Source: DASYYE01 sp035946955
GTDB taxonomy: Bacteria; Actinomycetota; Actinomycetes; Streptosporangiales; Streptosporangiaceae
DNA length: 19,338 bases
Assembly (NCBI GenBank): GCA_035946955.1
Contig: DASYYE010000236.1
Span: forward strand, 1-19,338
Direction: 5' to 3'
The position numbers and the translations under genes are program-made. Shown here in pieces: positions 7,148 through 14,825 of this stretch. The notes under the pieces were generated by a model that searched no databases, was not told the origin of the DNA, and was given only the letters and a program-made list of their open reading frames with translations. The first letter of the stretch is position 1. Every line of letters starts with the position of its first letter.

Positions 7148-7177
7148 CCGGGTGGGCGCGATGATAGCGGCACCCGG
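7148..7177 (-). terminator. Possible hairpin terminator after the LuxR-type gene
   Basis: CCGGGTG at 7148-7154 pairs with CACCCGG at 7171-7177, about 22 bases after the stop codon of the regulator gene. GC-rich flanks could extend the structure. There is no T-run, so the call is tentative. Confidence 0.3.
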
Positions 7178-7199
7178 CGCGCGGCGGCGGGGCCTGAGG

Positions 7200-10010
7200 T
7201 CAGGTGGCCTGGCTGGCCGGAGGACCGGGGAGGCTGCCTTCTGTTGACGGTGCGAGAGCGTCGCGCAGGGCGGCCCTTGTCGCGATCCCCAGTTTGGGGA
7301 ACAGGCGGTGCAGGTGCGCGCCGACGGTGCGGTGGGACAGGAACAGCCGCTCGCCGATCTGCTTGTTCGTCAGGCCCGCCGCAGCGAGGGTGGCGATTTC
7401 CCGTTCCCGTGCTGTGAGCGGCTGCGCGGAGGTGGCAGCCACTGGCGTGACCGAGTAGCCGCTCGCGCGCAGTTCCTTGCGTGCCCGGCTGGCCCATGGT
7501 TCGGCGCGTAGCAGCGTGAAGGTGCGGAGCGCCGACCCCAGCTGGACACGGCCGGCTGAGGCGGCATGGGCGCGGCGCAGCCGCTCACCGTAGGCCAGTT
7601 GGACGCGGGCCAGGTCGAACGGCCAGCGGGTGGCACCGGGCATCCCCACCGCGCGCTCGAAGAGGCCTGCCGCGACTGTGAGATCCTCGGCGGCCACCCC
7701 CGCCGCGCCGTTGGCCAGCAGCGCCAGCCGCGGGGACAGCGACGCGAGCCCTGCCCGCTGGAGACCCCTGGCGTGGGCGGCCGCCTCCGCCTGGTGACCT
7801 GCCCTGACCGCGGCTTCCACGAAGTCCAGGCAGGTCCACGGGGCGTGGCGGCGGTAGGCTTCCAGCGCACCAGGCCGGGTGATGTCCACGAGATACTGGT
7901 ATGCATCCTCGGCGCCACCGTCGCCCAGGGCGGCGAGCGCGCGGGCGTGGTGGGCCAGGTCTATGACGAAACACGCCCGGCGGGGCATCGCCCACCGCAC
8001 CATCTCGTCAGTCAGGTCCTGCACCCGCTGACCGTCGCCACGGGCAGCGGCAAGCATAGCCTCGCTATAACGGACCTGCATGGTGTAGAGCTGGAGGCCG
8101 TGGCTGCCGCACCAGGACAGGCACTCGCTGGCCACGGTCTCGAGCTCGCGCCACCGCCCAGTCGCGTAGTCGTCCAGGCACAGGTACATGAGACATGCCG
8201 CGGCCACGGTCGCCGCCCCTGCCTCTCGTGCCCGGTGGGCGAGCCGCCACAGGGTGGGCCGGCACGCGGTCAGGCGGTCCAGGCCGGACGCCGCCAGCGT
8301 GACCGTCCGGATGCGCCAGGGGTCTGTCTCCTCCCACAAGGCCGCGACCGCGGTGTCGAGCTGGGCGACCGCGTCTGCCGGTGCCCTGGCCGGGTCGGGC
8401 ACGACGGCGCTCAGCAACGCCAGGTCGGCGGGGGGTGCGGGGGTGAAACGAGCGAGGGCGGCCCGCAGCGGCCGCCACAGCGCCCCCCGGTTCCCGTAGC
8501 AGCAGACCATGGCGAGCATGAACAAGGCGCTGGTGAGCGCGTGGTCAGCCGGGTCGTAGCCGTCGCATGCCTCGATCGCGTTCACGAGGAGGTGATGGAC
8601 GGTGTCAAGGTCAGCATCGTCGTTGAGCAGCAGGAACGCGGCGGTTGAGGCTGCCTGCGGGGTCGGCCTGCTGTCTTCGCCAGTAGCGGCGCTGCGGGCC
8701 AGCAGCCCGGCCACGTCCGCCAGTTCCCCGGCCATGCTGGCCGCGATGAAGGCAGCTTGGGTGAGCCGCCGGCGGCGGTCAGGCCCCTGTGGGCTCAGCT
8801 CCGCCGCGCGGATGAGCCGGGTCACCGCGCCCGAGGGATCGACCCGGCCCACGAGCCGGCCCACCCCCGACTCCAGCAGGGAGGCGACGTCTTCGTCGGG
8901 CTTGGTGGCTGCTTGCGCCAGGTGCCACGCGCGACGCTCTGGGGTGCCGGACAGCGCCGCTGCCAGCGCCAGGTGCGCCCGGTGGCGTTCGTGCCTGGTT
9001 GACAGGTGCATGACCGCCGACCGGGTGAGCTGCTGACTGAACACCACCTGTCTGGTGTCGTCACGGACCGCCACCAGGCCGGCGCGTTCAGCGGGAGCGA
9101 GGTCATGCACGCTGTGGCCGCCCGATGCGGACTGCAGCACATCGAGGTCACCCTCGCCCTCCAGCACCGCCATCAGGAGCATCTGCCGACACGCCTCAGG
9201 CAGTGCCGTGAGCCTCCCGGTGAACGACGACTGGAGACGTTCGCTGAGCGGCAGGAGCGGGGGCAGTACCTGCAGGCCGGCCCGTTGCCCGGCGGTCAGG
9301 GCCGCGGGCAACTCGAGCAGCGCGAGCGGGTTGCCTCCCGCCTCCTCGACCAGGCGTGTCCGCACACCGGCCGCGAGATGGGGCCAGCGGGCCGCCAGCA
9401 GGTCGCGCGCGGCACCGCTGGCGAGCGGCCCCAGTTCGTGGGCTGGCAGCCGTGCACGCCCCAACGCGCCACCGGCACGCGGCCGGGTCATGGCCAGCAG
9501 GCCGACCCGGGTCCCGGTCAGCCGGCGGCCCACGAAACCGAGGGCACCGGCGCTGGCGTCATCCAGCCATTGCGCGTCGTCTACGGCTACCAGCACCGGG
9601 CACGGCGTGGCGGCCCGGCGCAGCAGGGCCAGGACCGCGTTGCAGACGACAAACTGGTCCAGGGGCGGCCCTTCGTGGGTACCGAAGGCCACGCGCAGGG
9701 CCTCACGGTGCGTCTCCGCGAGGCCGCCGGTACTGTCTGCCAGCGGCAGCAGTACCTGGTTGAGGCTGGCATAAGCGAGCCCGGCCTCGAACTCAGCCCC
9801 GGCCGCCCGCAGCACCAGCGCGCCAGCGGCCTCCGCGGCCTCGCTGGCCGCGCCGAGCAGCGCCGTCTTGCCTGCCCCGGGCTCCCCGGCTATGAGCAGC
9901 GAGCCACCCCCGGCGGCGGCCCCGGCCAGGAAGCCGCTGACCAGGGCCAGCTCTTCCGCACGCCCGAAGAGCAGACCGGCTGGTGTGCGACCATGGACCC
10001 CGGAGGGCAT
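7200..10010 (-). CDS. Large LuxR-family regulator with N-terminal ATPase domain (LAL type)
   Basis: A 936-residue transcription regulator of the LAL/MalT-like type. The N-terminal ATPase opens with FGRAEELALVSGFL and has Walker A GEPGAGKT at residues 42-49 and Walker B VAVDDAQWLD at 141-150. A long helical middle (~300-850, Ala/Leu-rich, TPR-like) follows. The LuxR/GerE HTH is at about 865-919 (LTAREREIATLAAAGLTNKQIGERLFLSHRTVGAHLHRLF). Such proteins are ATP-dependent activators whose middle region senses a ligand. The frame stays open upstream, but ATG 10010 fits family length, and the codons just before it lose G/C bias. TATGCT ends six bases before it, so the mRNA could be leaderless. ATG 10121, 37 codons earlier with GGCGGAG nearby, is the alternative. 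The target is unknown; the secreted peptidase operon downstream is one candidate. Confidence 0.88.
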   Translation of the reverse strand: MPSGVHGRTPAGLLFGRAEELALVSGFLAGAAAGGGSLLIAGEPGAGKTALLGAASEAAEAAGALVLRAAGAEFEAGLAYASLNQVLLPLADSTGGLAETHREALRVAFGTHEGPPLDQFVVCNAVLALLRRAATPCPVLVAVDDAQWLDDASAGALGFVGRRLTGTRVGLLAMTRPRAGGALGRARLPAHELGPLASGAARDLLAARWPHLAAGVRTRLVEEAGGNPLALLELPAALTAGQRAGLQVLPPLLPLSERLQSSFTGRLTALPEACRQMLLMAVLEGEGDLDVLQSASGGHSVHDLAPAERAGLVAVRDDTRQVVFSQQLTRSAVMHLSTRHERHRAHLALAAALSGTPERRAWHLAQAATKPDEDVASLLESGVGRLVGRVDPSGAVTRLIRAAELSPQGPDRRRRLTQAAFIAASMAGELADVAGLLARSAATGEDSRPTPQAASTAAFLLLNDDADLDTVHHLLVNAIEACDGYDPADHALTSALFMLAMVCCYGNRGALWRPLRAALARFTPAPPADLALLSAVVPDPARAPADAVAQLDTAVAALWEETDPWRIRTVTLAASGLDRLTACRPTLWRLAHRAREAGAATVAAACLMYLCLDDYATGRWRELETVASECLSWCGSHGLQLYTMQVRYSEAMLAAARGDGQRVQDLTDEMVRWAMPRRACFVIDLAHHARALAALGDGGAEDAYQYLVDITRPGALEAYRRHAPWTCLDFVEAAVRAGHQAEAAAHARGLQRAGLASLSPRLALLANGAAGVAAEDLTVAAGLFERAVGMPGATRWPFDLARVQLAYGERLRRAHAASAGRVQLGSALRTFTLLRAEPWASRARKELRASGYSVTPVAATSAQPLTAREREIATLAAAGLTNKQIGERLFLSHRTVGAHLHRLFPKLGIATRAALRDALAPSTEGSLPGPPASQAT

Positions 10011-10156
10011 GCGGACAGCATAACCGGCACGAAGGCCGCAAAGTGATCTTTCCGGGCACACCCCGGGCCTGCTGCCCGTGTCCATGGCGAGCATCCCCCG
10101 AGACCACCGAAGTCGCCGCATTGGCGTTAACTCCGCCAGGGCGCGCGGACCCGCCG

Positions 10157-10208
10157 GTCCAGCCTGTTTGCCTTGCACCGGTAAGGAAGGGACGAGGACA
10201 GGCTGGAC
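10157..10208 (-). terminator. Possible terminator after the Hsp20 gene
   Basis: An 11-bp inverted repeat (GTCCAGCCTGT at 10157-10167, its complement at 10198-10208) begins five bases after the Hsp20 stop codon. The loop contains a second small stem (CCTT/AAGG). There is no T-run. Confidence 0.35.
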
Positions 10209-10213
10209 AGCCG

Positions 10214-10642
10214 TCAAGAGGCGGTCGCCTGGACGGGGATGCGGCGCCCGGCCCTCTCTTCGTCTTCGTCGTGGAGCCCGATGCTGACTTCGAGGATTCC
10301 CCAGTGGTAAGTGGCTTTTATGTCGTTGGCGTCCGTAGTGACTGGCAGGGGTATGTGACGGCTGAACGCCCCGTAGCGGAACTCGCTGCGGTGCTGGCAC
10401 TGCATGTCCTCATGCCGCTCCGCGCGGACGGTCAAGATGCCTTTCGACACCGAGACCTCCATGTCCTTGGCGGGGTCGACGCCGGGCAGTTCCGCCCGGA
10501 CTACGTAGCGCCCGCCTGCCACGTGCTCTTCCATCCGCATGGCCTGCGCCGCCACCGGGCGCGGTGCTCCAAACGGCCCCTCCAGCCAGCCGAACATGTC
10601 TGGGACGAAGCCTGCGTTCTCCCGGTGTGTCAGACCGGTCAT
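10214..10642 (-). CDS. Hsp20/alpha-crystallin small heat-shock protein
   Basis: A 142-residue ATP-independent holdase chaperone of the cytoplasm. The N-terminal arm includes FVPDMFGWLEGPFG. The alpha-crystallin domain covers about residues 38-125, with the signature ELPGVDPAKDMEVSVSKGIL (51-70) and the strand pair YHWGILEVSI near its end. A C-terminal IPV motif (135-137) would drive oligomer assembly. ATG 10642 is chosen because AGAAGG lies eight bases upstream; an in-frame ATG at 10672 lacks a site. One half (ACTCAAG at 10661-10667) of the HspR-type HAIR operator lies just upstream, but the second half is absent, so HspR control is unproven. A loose promoter (CTGACA, 19 bases, TCTACT) is possible at 10681-10711. 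Confidence 0.93.
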   Translation of the reverse strand: MTGLTHRENAGFVPDMFGWLEGPFGAPRPVAAQAMRMEEHVAGGRYVVRAELPGVDPAKDMEVSVSKGILTVRAERHEDMQCQHRSEFRYGAFSRHIPLPVTTDANDIKATYHWGILEVSIGLHDEDEERAGRRIPVQATAS

Positions 10643-11208
10643 TGGCGATACCTTCTTCCGACTCAAGTTCATCTGCAGCTAGTAGACCCCCCTGGGCGTT
10701 AGCCCTGTCAGGGTCACAGTGCCCGGGTCCCCGGGACCAGCCGCCGCGGGGGAGCCGTTGGTCTCTGCCACAGCGACGGTGGGTTGCGACGGGGAGCGAG
10801 CGGCCAGACGTGCCATTCAGGCGCGGGCAGGCTGGCGCGCGGAGCCATCCAGGCAAGACATACGAGAGGCCCCAGCTCCCCTTCTCGCGGGTCTCGATTG
10901 CGCGGTGCGCGGACCACGGTCCGTTACTCCGCGTCTGCCTGGGGCTCTCTCGCAACAATTAGTCCACCCCACTACAGCAGCGCCCACCACCGACGAAGGT
11001 CCCGCACATGGGACCTTTGGCCTCTGCCCCAAATCAAGTTAAGTGCAGCGCGCACTGGCGGAGGCGTGAAGTCAGCCTGTCTTGAAGCGGGACCTGGTCA
11101 CCGACGAACACATTGCGGCTCATACCGCCACTCCACTTACCTGCTGCCGGGCCCGGGCAGGGGCCACAGGTTCCGGCTGGACCTGCCAGAGGTCGAGCAG
11201 ATGACGCG
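10643..11208. other. Divergent intergenic region, no recognised gene
   Basis: This 566-bp region separates the Hsp20 gene from the SnoaL-like gene and must carry the Hsp20 promoter. A plus-strand frame runs through it and ends overlapping ATG 11209 (…LPEVEQMTR, then stop), but its composition and lack of any family pattern argue against a gene. Nothing else was recognised. Confidence 0.5.
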
Positions 11209-11448
11209 ATGACCGGGCAGGATATTGATGTGGACGACGTCGCCCGGCAGGCCTTGGCGGCCATCGTCGCCGGTGAATGGGATACTCTCCGGCCGTTGCT
11301 GCACCCTTACCTTCACTGGACTGATGCCAACGGGACCATGCGTGGCCGCAGCAAGGTGATGGCCATGCTCGCGCGTGCCAGTACGGCTCCCGCTGAGCCG
11401 GCGTCCATCGAGTTGCGGGACGGGCAGATCTACCGCTGGAACAACTGA
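11209..11448 (+). CDS. Short SnoaL/NTF2-like protein
   Basis: A 79-residue protein with the opening of the SnoaL/NTF2-like fold: helix VARQALAAIVAGEWDTLRPLLHPYLHWTDANG, then RGRSKVMAMLARA and the strand SIELRDGQIYRW. Full NTF2-like proteins have 110-140 residues, so this keeps only part of the cone-shaped fold, although short actinobacterial versions with the same ending (RDGQIYRW) are plausible. It may bind a small ligand or dimerise; no catalytic residues can be assigned. ATG 11209 is used, with AGAGG at 11188-11192 somewhat far upstream; the nearer ATG at 11201 is out of frame and stops at once. It is convergent with the XRE regulator gene. Confidence 0.6.
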   Translation: MTGQDIDVDDVARQALAAIVAGEWDTLRPLLHPYLHWTDANGTMRGRSKVMAMLARASTAPAEPASIELRDGQIYRWNN

Positions 11449-11548
11449 CCGGCCAAGCCCCGACCCCACCCACCGCCGAAGATCTGCACTCTCATGCGGC
11501 TCTCAGAGCGTTGTCACCAACCACCGGCCCTGCCCCGGCCGGCATCCG

Positions 11549-11923
11549 TCAGGCCCGCAGCATGCTGTAGTACACCGCAAGCAGTGCGGCCTTCTGTTCC
11601 TCGCCAAGGCGCTCATCGCCGCTGATCGCGGATTCCACCGCGGTCAGTATCGGCTCATCGCCTGCCGGACCCGGCTCGCCGACAGCCGAGTCAAGCAGCC
11701 CAGCCTGCGCCAGCAGCGTCTCGGCGGACACGTTGAGAGCGCCTGACAGCAGCTTGAGCACACGGACCGATGGCTGGTGCAGGCCCCGCTCAATCTGACT
11801 CAGATAGGGGTTGGAGACCGACGTCAGCTCCGCGAGCTGGCGCAGCGATAGACCCGCAAGCTTGCGCTGGTTGCGGATGAAGGCGCCCAGCGCCTCCATC
11901 TGAGCGTTCCACGGGTCTGTCAT
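11549..11923 (-). CDS. XRE-family regulator paired with the phasin gene
   Basis: A 124-residue DNA-binding protein. Residues ~12-70 are a Cro/CI-type helix-turn-helix (LGAFIRNQRKLAGLSLRQLAELTSVSNPYLSQIERGLHQPS), continuing LSGALNVSAETLLAQAGLL. This is very like M. tuberculosis Rv0474, the regulator next to hbhA, and like the regulator next to the lipid-droplet protein MLDS in Rhodococcus. The C-terminal ~50 residues are acidic and helical. ATG 11923 aligns with those relatives and has GGGGA upstream; in-frame ATGs at 11953 and 11962 are possible, the latter only five bases beyond the -10-like TATACT. A palindrome at 11963-11978 covers this -10. The gene follows the phasin gene after a terminator hairpin, so it is probably separately transcribed and self-regulated. 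Confidence 0.9.
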   Translation of the reverse strand: MTDPWNAQMEALGAFIRNQRKLAGLSLRQLAELTSVSNPYLSQIERGLHQPSVRVLKLLSGALNVSAETLLAQAGLLDSAVGEPGPAGDEPILTAVESAISGDERLGEEQKAALLAVYYSMLRA

Positions 11924-11962
11924 CCTCGTCCCCGGTGAAGCGGAAGCTGTCATGCCTTCCAT

Positions 11963-11978
11963 GCTAAGTATAGTGAGC
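11963..11978 (-). promoter_or_regulatory. Operator 2, over the XRE gene -10 region
   Basis: GCTAAGTATAGTGAGC differs at three of 16 positions from the core of the perfect palindrome at 12365-12390 (GCTTACTATAGTAAGC). On the minus strand it contains the -10-like TATACT (11972-11967). The likely binder is the XRE protein itself, giving autoregulation. No good -35 was found. Confidence 0.65.
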
Positions 11979-12021
11979 ACGAGCGGGGGCGAACCGCTCT
12001 GCCGGTTCGCCCCCGCTCGTG
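11978..12021 (-). terminator. Strong hairpin after the phasin gene
   Basis: Arms 11978-11996 and 12003-12021 form a perfect 19-bp stem with loop CTCTGC, beginning four bases after the phasin stop codon. There is no long T-run, but its position and strength make it the phasin terminator. It ends at the edge of the second operator. Confidence 0.75.
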
Positions 12022-12024
12022 GGA

Positions 12025-12348
12025 TCACTTGGCCGTGGAGGCGCTCGTCTTCCCCGAGGCGGAGTTCTTCCCGGGGAGCAGCGGGGCGGTCGCCTGCAGC
12101 ACCTCTTCAGCGAACTTCCGCTGGCTGGCCAGCAGCTTCTCGGCGAAGTCGTAGGCGTTCGCGACGAGCTCGTCCGGCTTCGGCAGCTTGTCGGCGAGCG
12201 GCGCACTCAGCTCCAGTTGCGGCGGCATGATCGACCTGACGGTGTCAGCCCATGTCTTGATTGCGTCGATGACGGCTTCCTGGCTCTTGCGGACCGTCTT
12301 CAGGACCTCGGTCTGCACTTCCTGGCCCAGCTCGCGGGTCGTGGTCAT
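12025..12348 (-). CDS. Phasin-like granule/lipid-droplet protein, HbhA/MLDS-like
   Basis: A 107-residue protein of amphipathic helices: TRELGQEVQTEVLKTVRKSQEAVIDAIKTWADTV (4-37), a Pro-rich hinge, then PDELVANAYDFAEKLLASQRKFAEEVLQATAPLL (58-91) and a Lys/Ser/Ala tail (PGKNSASGKTSASTAK). This matches the phasin pattern and the HbhA/MLDS family of actinobacteria, which coats PHA granules or lipid droplets; the YDFAEKLLASQRKFAEEVL stretch is the most telling. The tail recalls the Lys-rich end of HbhA, but is much shorter. ATG 12348 has a strong AGGAGG site a few bases upstream. It has its own promoter (12377-12405) under a palindrome and its own terminator. PHA genes at the window's right edge support a granule role. 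Confidence 0.87.
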   Translation of the reverse strand: MTTTRELGQEVQTEVLKTVRKSQEAVIDAIKTWADTVRSIMPPQLELSAPLADKLPKPDELVANAYDFAEKLLASQRKFAEEVLQATAPLLPGKNSASGKTSASTAK

Positions 12349-12364
12349 GACTCCTCCTCGCATT

Positions 12365-12390
12365 GTTTTGCTTACTATAGTAAGCAAAAC
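12365..12390. promoter_or_regulatory. Operator 1, 26-bp perfect palindrome upstream of the phasin gene
   Basis: The arms are 13 bases each with no mismatch and no spacer; the centre is GCTTACTATAGTAAGC (12370-12385). The -10 hexamer of the phasin promoter lies in its centre, so a bound protein would block RNA polymerase. The same core recurs at the XRE gene start. The palindrome ends 17 bases before the phasin start codon. Confidence 0.85.
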
Positions 12391-12405
12391 TGATTGATTT
12401 ATCAA
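12377..12405 (-). promoter_or_regulatory. Promoter of the phasin gene
   Basis: On the minus strand, TTGATA (12405-12400) is followed after exactly 17 bases by TACTAT (12382-12377), a good vegetative sigma-factor pattern. Transcription would begin near 12370, inside the operator, giving a leader of about 20 bases that holds the ribosome-binding site. Confidence 0.75.
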
Positions 12406-12820
12406 GCACGGGCGGGTACGCATGAGGTGCTCCTGCATTGGGGTTTCACCGAGGATCCGTCATGCCGGAAGCGCTGGCGCTGGCCCTCTGGGCGAGGTTC
12501 AGCGACACGCGGGGCGCGAACTAGGACACCTGGGCACGGACTGACTTTCGCCCGTTTTGAACGGAAGGCTGGCGTTTGGCTGCTTGCGGGCCGGGGCACT
12601 CGTCCAACTGAGACGTGACCAGGAGACAGCCTTGGCCGTCCTGTCCATCGTGCGAGGTCGCCGCTGGTCCCCGGTCTTGTCGGCCAGAAACCTCACGCTA
12701 GGCGGTGCACCGCGCCGCATGCGGCGAGGGGGAGGCAGCGTGGTCCGGGACCAACGGCTGGGCGGCTGAAGGCTTCGGCTTGTCTGGCACAGCGGTTGCT
12801 GGCACGGGATAGGACGGTCA
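12406..12820. other. Divergent intergenic region, no recognised gene
   Basis: This region lies between the phasin promoter and the synthase gene. It has open frames on both strands, but none shows a recognisable family or consistent codon bias. The signal at its right end is AGGACGG at 12811-12817, the ribosome-binding site for the next gene. Confidence 0.5.
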
Positions 12821-14773
12821 GTGGTGAGCGACTTCGTCGTCAACCGGCACCAGCGGATTGTGTTCCCGTCGAATGCGTGGCCGCGGCTGGACTTCTCGGT
12901 GTTCGACACCGTCGGCCAGCTCGCGGCGGCGGTCAGCCGTGATTTCGAGGCAAAGGCGCCCAGCGCCAGCGACATCGCCGAGCGAATCGGGTCCAACGGG
13001 TATGCGACCCGGTACGAGCTGGTGCGGGATCTGGGGCTGCACTTGTTCTGGGTGAACCGGTTCGCCTTCACCATGTACGACAAGCGGCCCACGCGATGGC
13101 GGGATGTGCCCCGCACACGCGAGGACGTCTTCCTGCCTCTGCTCACCCCGTGGCCGGGGTTCGGCCGCAGCGCCGCCGATATCCAGCAGGTCTATCCCCG
13201 GTTGCCAGCCGCCTGGGACGAGGACACCGAGCAGAAGATCTTCGAGATCATCTTCGGCGTGTTCACACACCTGACGCACGACGCCGCGCACCTGCCAGCG
13301 ATCAAGCCGACCGTGCCTGAGTTCCTCGCCAACCCGCAGAACCGCACGTTCGTGCTGCCGACCTATGAGCCGGACCGGCCGCTGTACTCCCGCGATGAGA
13401 TCATCGACTGTGCCGCGCCCGTACCGGAACTGGAGGCGATGCTGCGCTGGGCGATGGTGCTCCACAACCAGTACCACTGGGCGGGGAGCGAGACCCACAT
13501 CGCGGCGGTCGATGAGATCGGTGACGACGACTTCGTGGTCTTGTTCTGGCCCCGCGACGAACAGGTCGCCGACTTCATACGGCGGGTCAAGGCCGGCGAG
13601 CGCCGCCCGGCCGAGCACGGGCCCGCAGCCCCGCTGGTGCGCCCGGTCAGGCCCTGCGGGCCGGTCGAGGTGCGGAAGCGGTTCACCGTCATGCCCCGCC
13701 TGGAATCCCTGGTCGGCTTGACCGGTGAGTATCTCTGTACCAACGACGACATCGTGCGGAACGCGAGCTGGAACTGGTCGCCGATGACGGCTGCGGAGAT
13801 CGCCGCCAAGACCGGGATCGAGCAGCGCACATACACGCGCCGGACGCTGAACCAGATGGCACTCGATGTTGCCCGCAGCGCCCTGGACAAGGCGGCCCGC
13901 ACCGCCGCAGAGGTCGGCGCCGTGCTGTGCTGCACCTGTACCAGCGGGCGGCTCATCCCCTCCATCGCCACGTGGCTGTCCGCCGAGCTGGGGATGTTCC
14001 AGGCCCATTACTGCGCCGACCTGATCGCGGCCTGCGCGGGGCTGCCCTACGGGCTCGCGGAAGCTATCCGGATCCTGCAGGAGACCGAGAGCCCCGTGCT
14101 GGTCGTCTGCGCCGAGAAGTTCTCCGACAAGCTGGGCAACGTCCGCACCTCGCGGATGATCTTCGGTGATGGCGCGGCGGCCCTGGTCATCGGGCCCGCG
14201 CCCCGCGGCAGCGAACCAGACATCGAGGTGTTCCAGACCTACGCCGGCGGCACCGTCGGTGAGGTCAACTCTACCGTCTGGCCTAACCCTGAATTCGACA
14301 ACAACCTCACCGTCTACGGGCCAGAGGTGAAGTCGTTCGTCACGCGCTACCTGGCGCAGATGACCGGTGAGCTGGCCGAGCTGCCGGACCCGGCCGGGGC
14401 CGCGCCCTCCCTGCTGGAAACCATCGACCTGATCGTGCCGCACCAGGCGAACAAGGTCATGGTGCTCCAGGCGGCCCGGAACGCGGGGGTCTCTGATGAC
14501 CGGCTGTACTTCAACATCGAGCGCGTGGGCAACACCTCTGCCGCCAGCATCCCGCTCGCCCTCCGCGACGCCGTGGCAGACAAGGTGATCACCGGTCCGG
14601 TCCGCGTCTTCACACCGGCCTTCGGCGCAGGTGCCACCGCGGGGTACACGGTCATGCGCGTCGACCCCGGCATCGTGTCCACCGAGTCGGTGCCCATCCC
14701 GGCCAGTCAGGCGCCCGCGCCGGTCAGCGCCGGCACGACCAGCAATGACATCCACGTGGGTTACGGGCGATAA
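12821..14773 (+). CDS. Ketoacyl-ACP synthase III (FabH-like) with long unknown N-terminal domain
   Basis: This 650-residue protein is nearly twice the length of FabH. Residues ~295-615 are a complete KAS III thiolase-fold domain: start VGLTGEYLCTNDDIV and GIEQRTYTR, the catalytic Cys405 in AACAGLPYG, His541 in VPHQANKVM and Asn571 in VGNTSAASIPLAL, all intact. It should therefore condense an acyl-CoA or acyl-ACP with an extender unit, or transfer an acyl group. Residues 1-290 match nothing I know. They are Trp/His-rich, with GVFTHLTHDAAHL (146-158) and MVLHNQYHW (212-220), and may be helical. The last ~30 residues are a Pro/Ala-rich tail. The start is GTG 12821, or GTG 12824 one codon later, with AGGACGG a few bases upstream. 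It is a single gene, convergent with pckG, and no acyl carrier protein gene lies nearby. Confidence 0.82.
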   Translation: MVSDFVVNRHQRIVFPSNAWPRLDFSVFDTVGQLAAAVSRDFEAKAPSASDIAERIGSNGYATRYELVRDLGLHLFWVNRFAFTMYDKRPTRWRDVPRTREDVFLPLLTPWPGFGRSAADIQQVYPRLPAAWDEDTEQKIFEIIFGVFTHLTHDAAHLPAIKPTVPEFLANPQNRTFVLPTYEPDRPLYSRDEIIDCAAPVPELEAMLRWAMVLHNQYHWAGSETHIAAVDEIGDDDFVVLFWPRDEQVADFIRRVKAGERRPAEHGPAAPLVRPVRPCGPVEVRKRFTVMPRLESLVGLTGEYLCTNDDIVRNASWNWSPMTAAEIAAKTGIEQRTYTRRTLNQMALDVARSALDKAARTAAEVGAVLCCTCTSGRLIPSIATWLSAELGMFQAHYCADLIAACAGLPYGLAEAIRILQETESPVLVVCAEKFSDKLGNVRTSRMIFGDGAAALVIGPAPRGSEPDIEVFQTYAGGTVGEVNSTVWPNPEFDNNLTVYGPEVKSFVTRYLAQMTGELAELPDPAGAAPSLLETIDLIVPHQANKVMVLQAARNAGVSDDRLYFNIERVGNTSAASIPLALRDAVADKVITGPVRVFTPAFGAGATAGYTVMRVDPGIVSTESVPIPASQAPAPVSAGTTSNDIHVGYGR

Positions 14774-14779
14774 GAACCA

Positions 14780-14823
14780 CCTGGGCCCACGGTCATCTCA
14801 GAGCCGTGCGCTGGCAGCCCAGG
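14780..14823. terminator. Possible bidirectional terminator between convergent genes
   Basis: CCTGGGC at 14780-14786 pairs with GCCCAGG at 14817-14823, and ACGG/CCGT pair inside. It fills the 52-bp gap between the stops of the synthase and pckG genes. It is an imperfect stem without a T-run, so confidence is low. Confidence 0.35.
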
Positions 14824-14825
14824 GC

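Noticed and set aside
7566..10046. Several long plus-strand open frames opposite the LuxR-type regulator.
   Set aside because: They are shadows of the minus-strand gene, which has Walker and HTH motifs throughout one continuous frame.
10661..10667. ACTCAAG upstream of Hsp20, identical to one half of the HspR HAIR operator.
   Set aside because: The second half seven bases away is missing, so a seven-base match alone is not enough to call an operator.
4121..11040. A shared CTTGATTTGGG string at about 4123 (plus) and 11028-11038 (minus), considered as insertion-sequence ends.
   Set aside because: The flanks diverge at once, and no transposase or second end is found.
10784..11212. A 142-codon plus-strand frame whose stop overlaps the SnoaL-like start.
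   Set aside because: It has no recognisable domain, the composition is Arg/Ser/His-rich as in non-coding frames, and it crosses the Hsp20 upstream region.
12439..12820. Possible integrase or transposase remnant in the spacer before the synthase gene.
   Set aside because: Translation in the frames I read gave no conserved motif, so no mobile element is supported.
12818..14755. A 645-codon open frame on the minus strand opposite the ketoacyl synthase.
   Set aside because: It is in codon register with the plus-strand gene and has a low-complexity Arg/Gly/Asp composition with no family pattern. The plus-strand frame has an intact catalytic triad.
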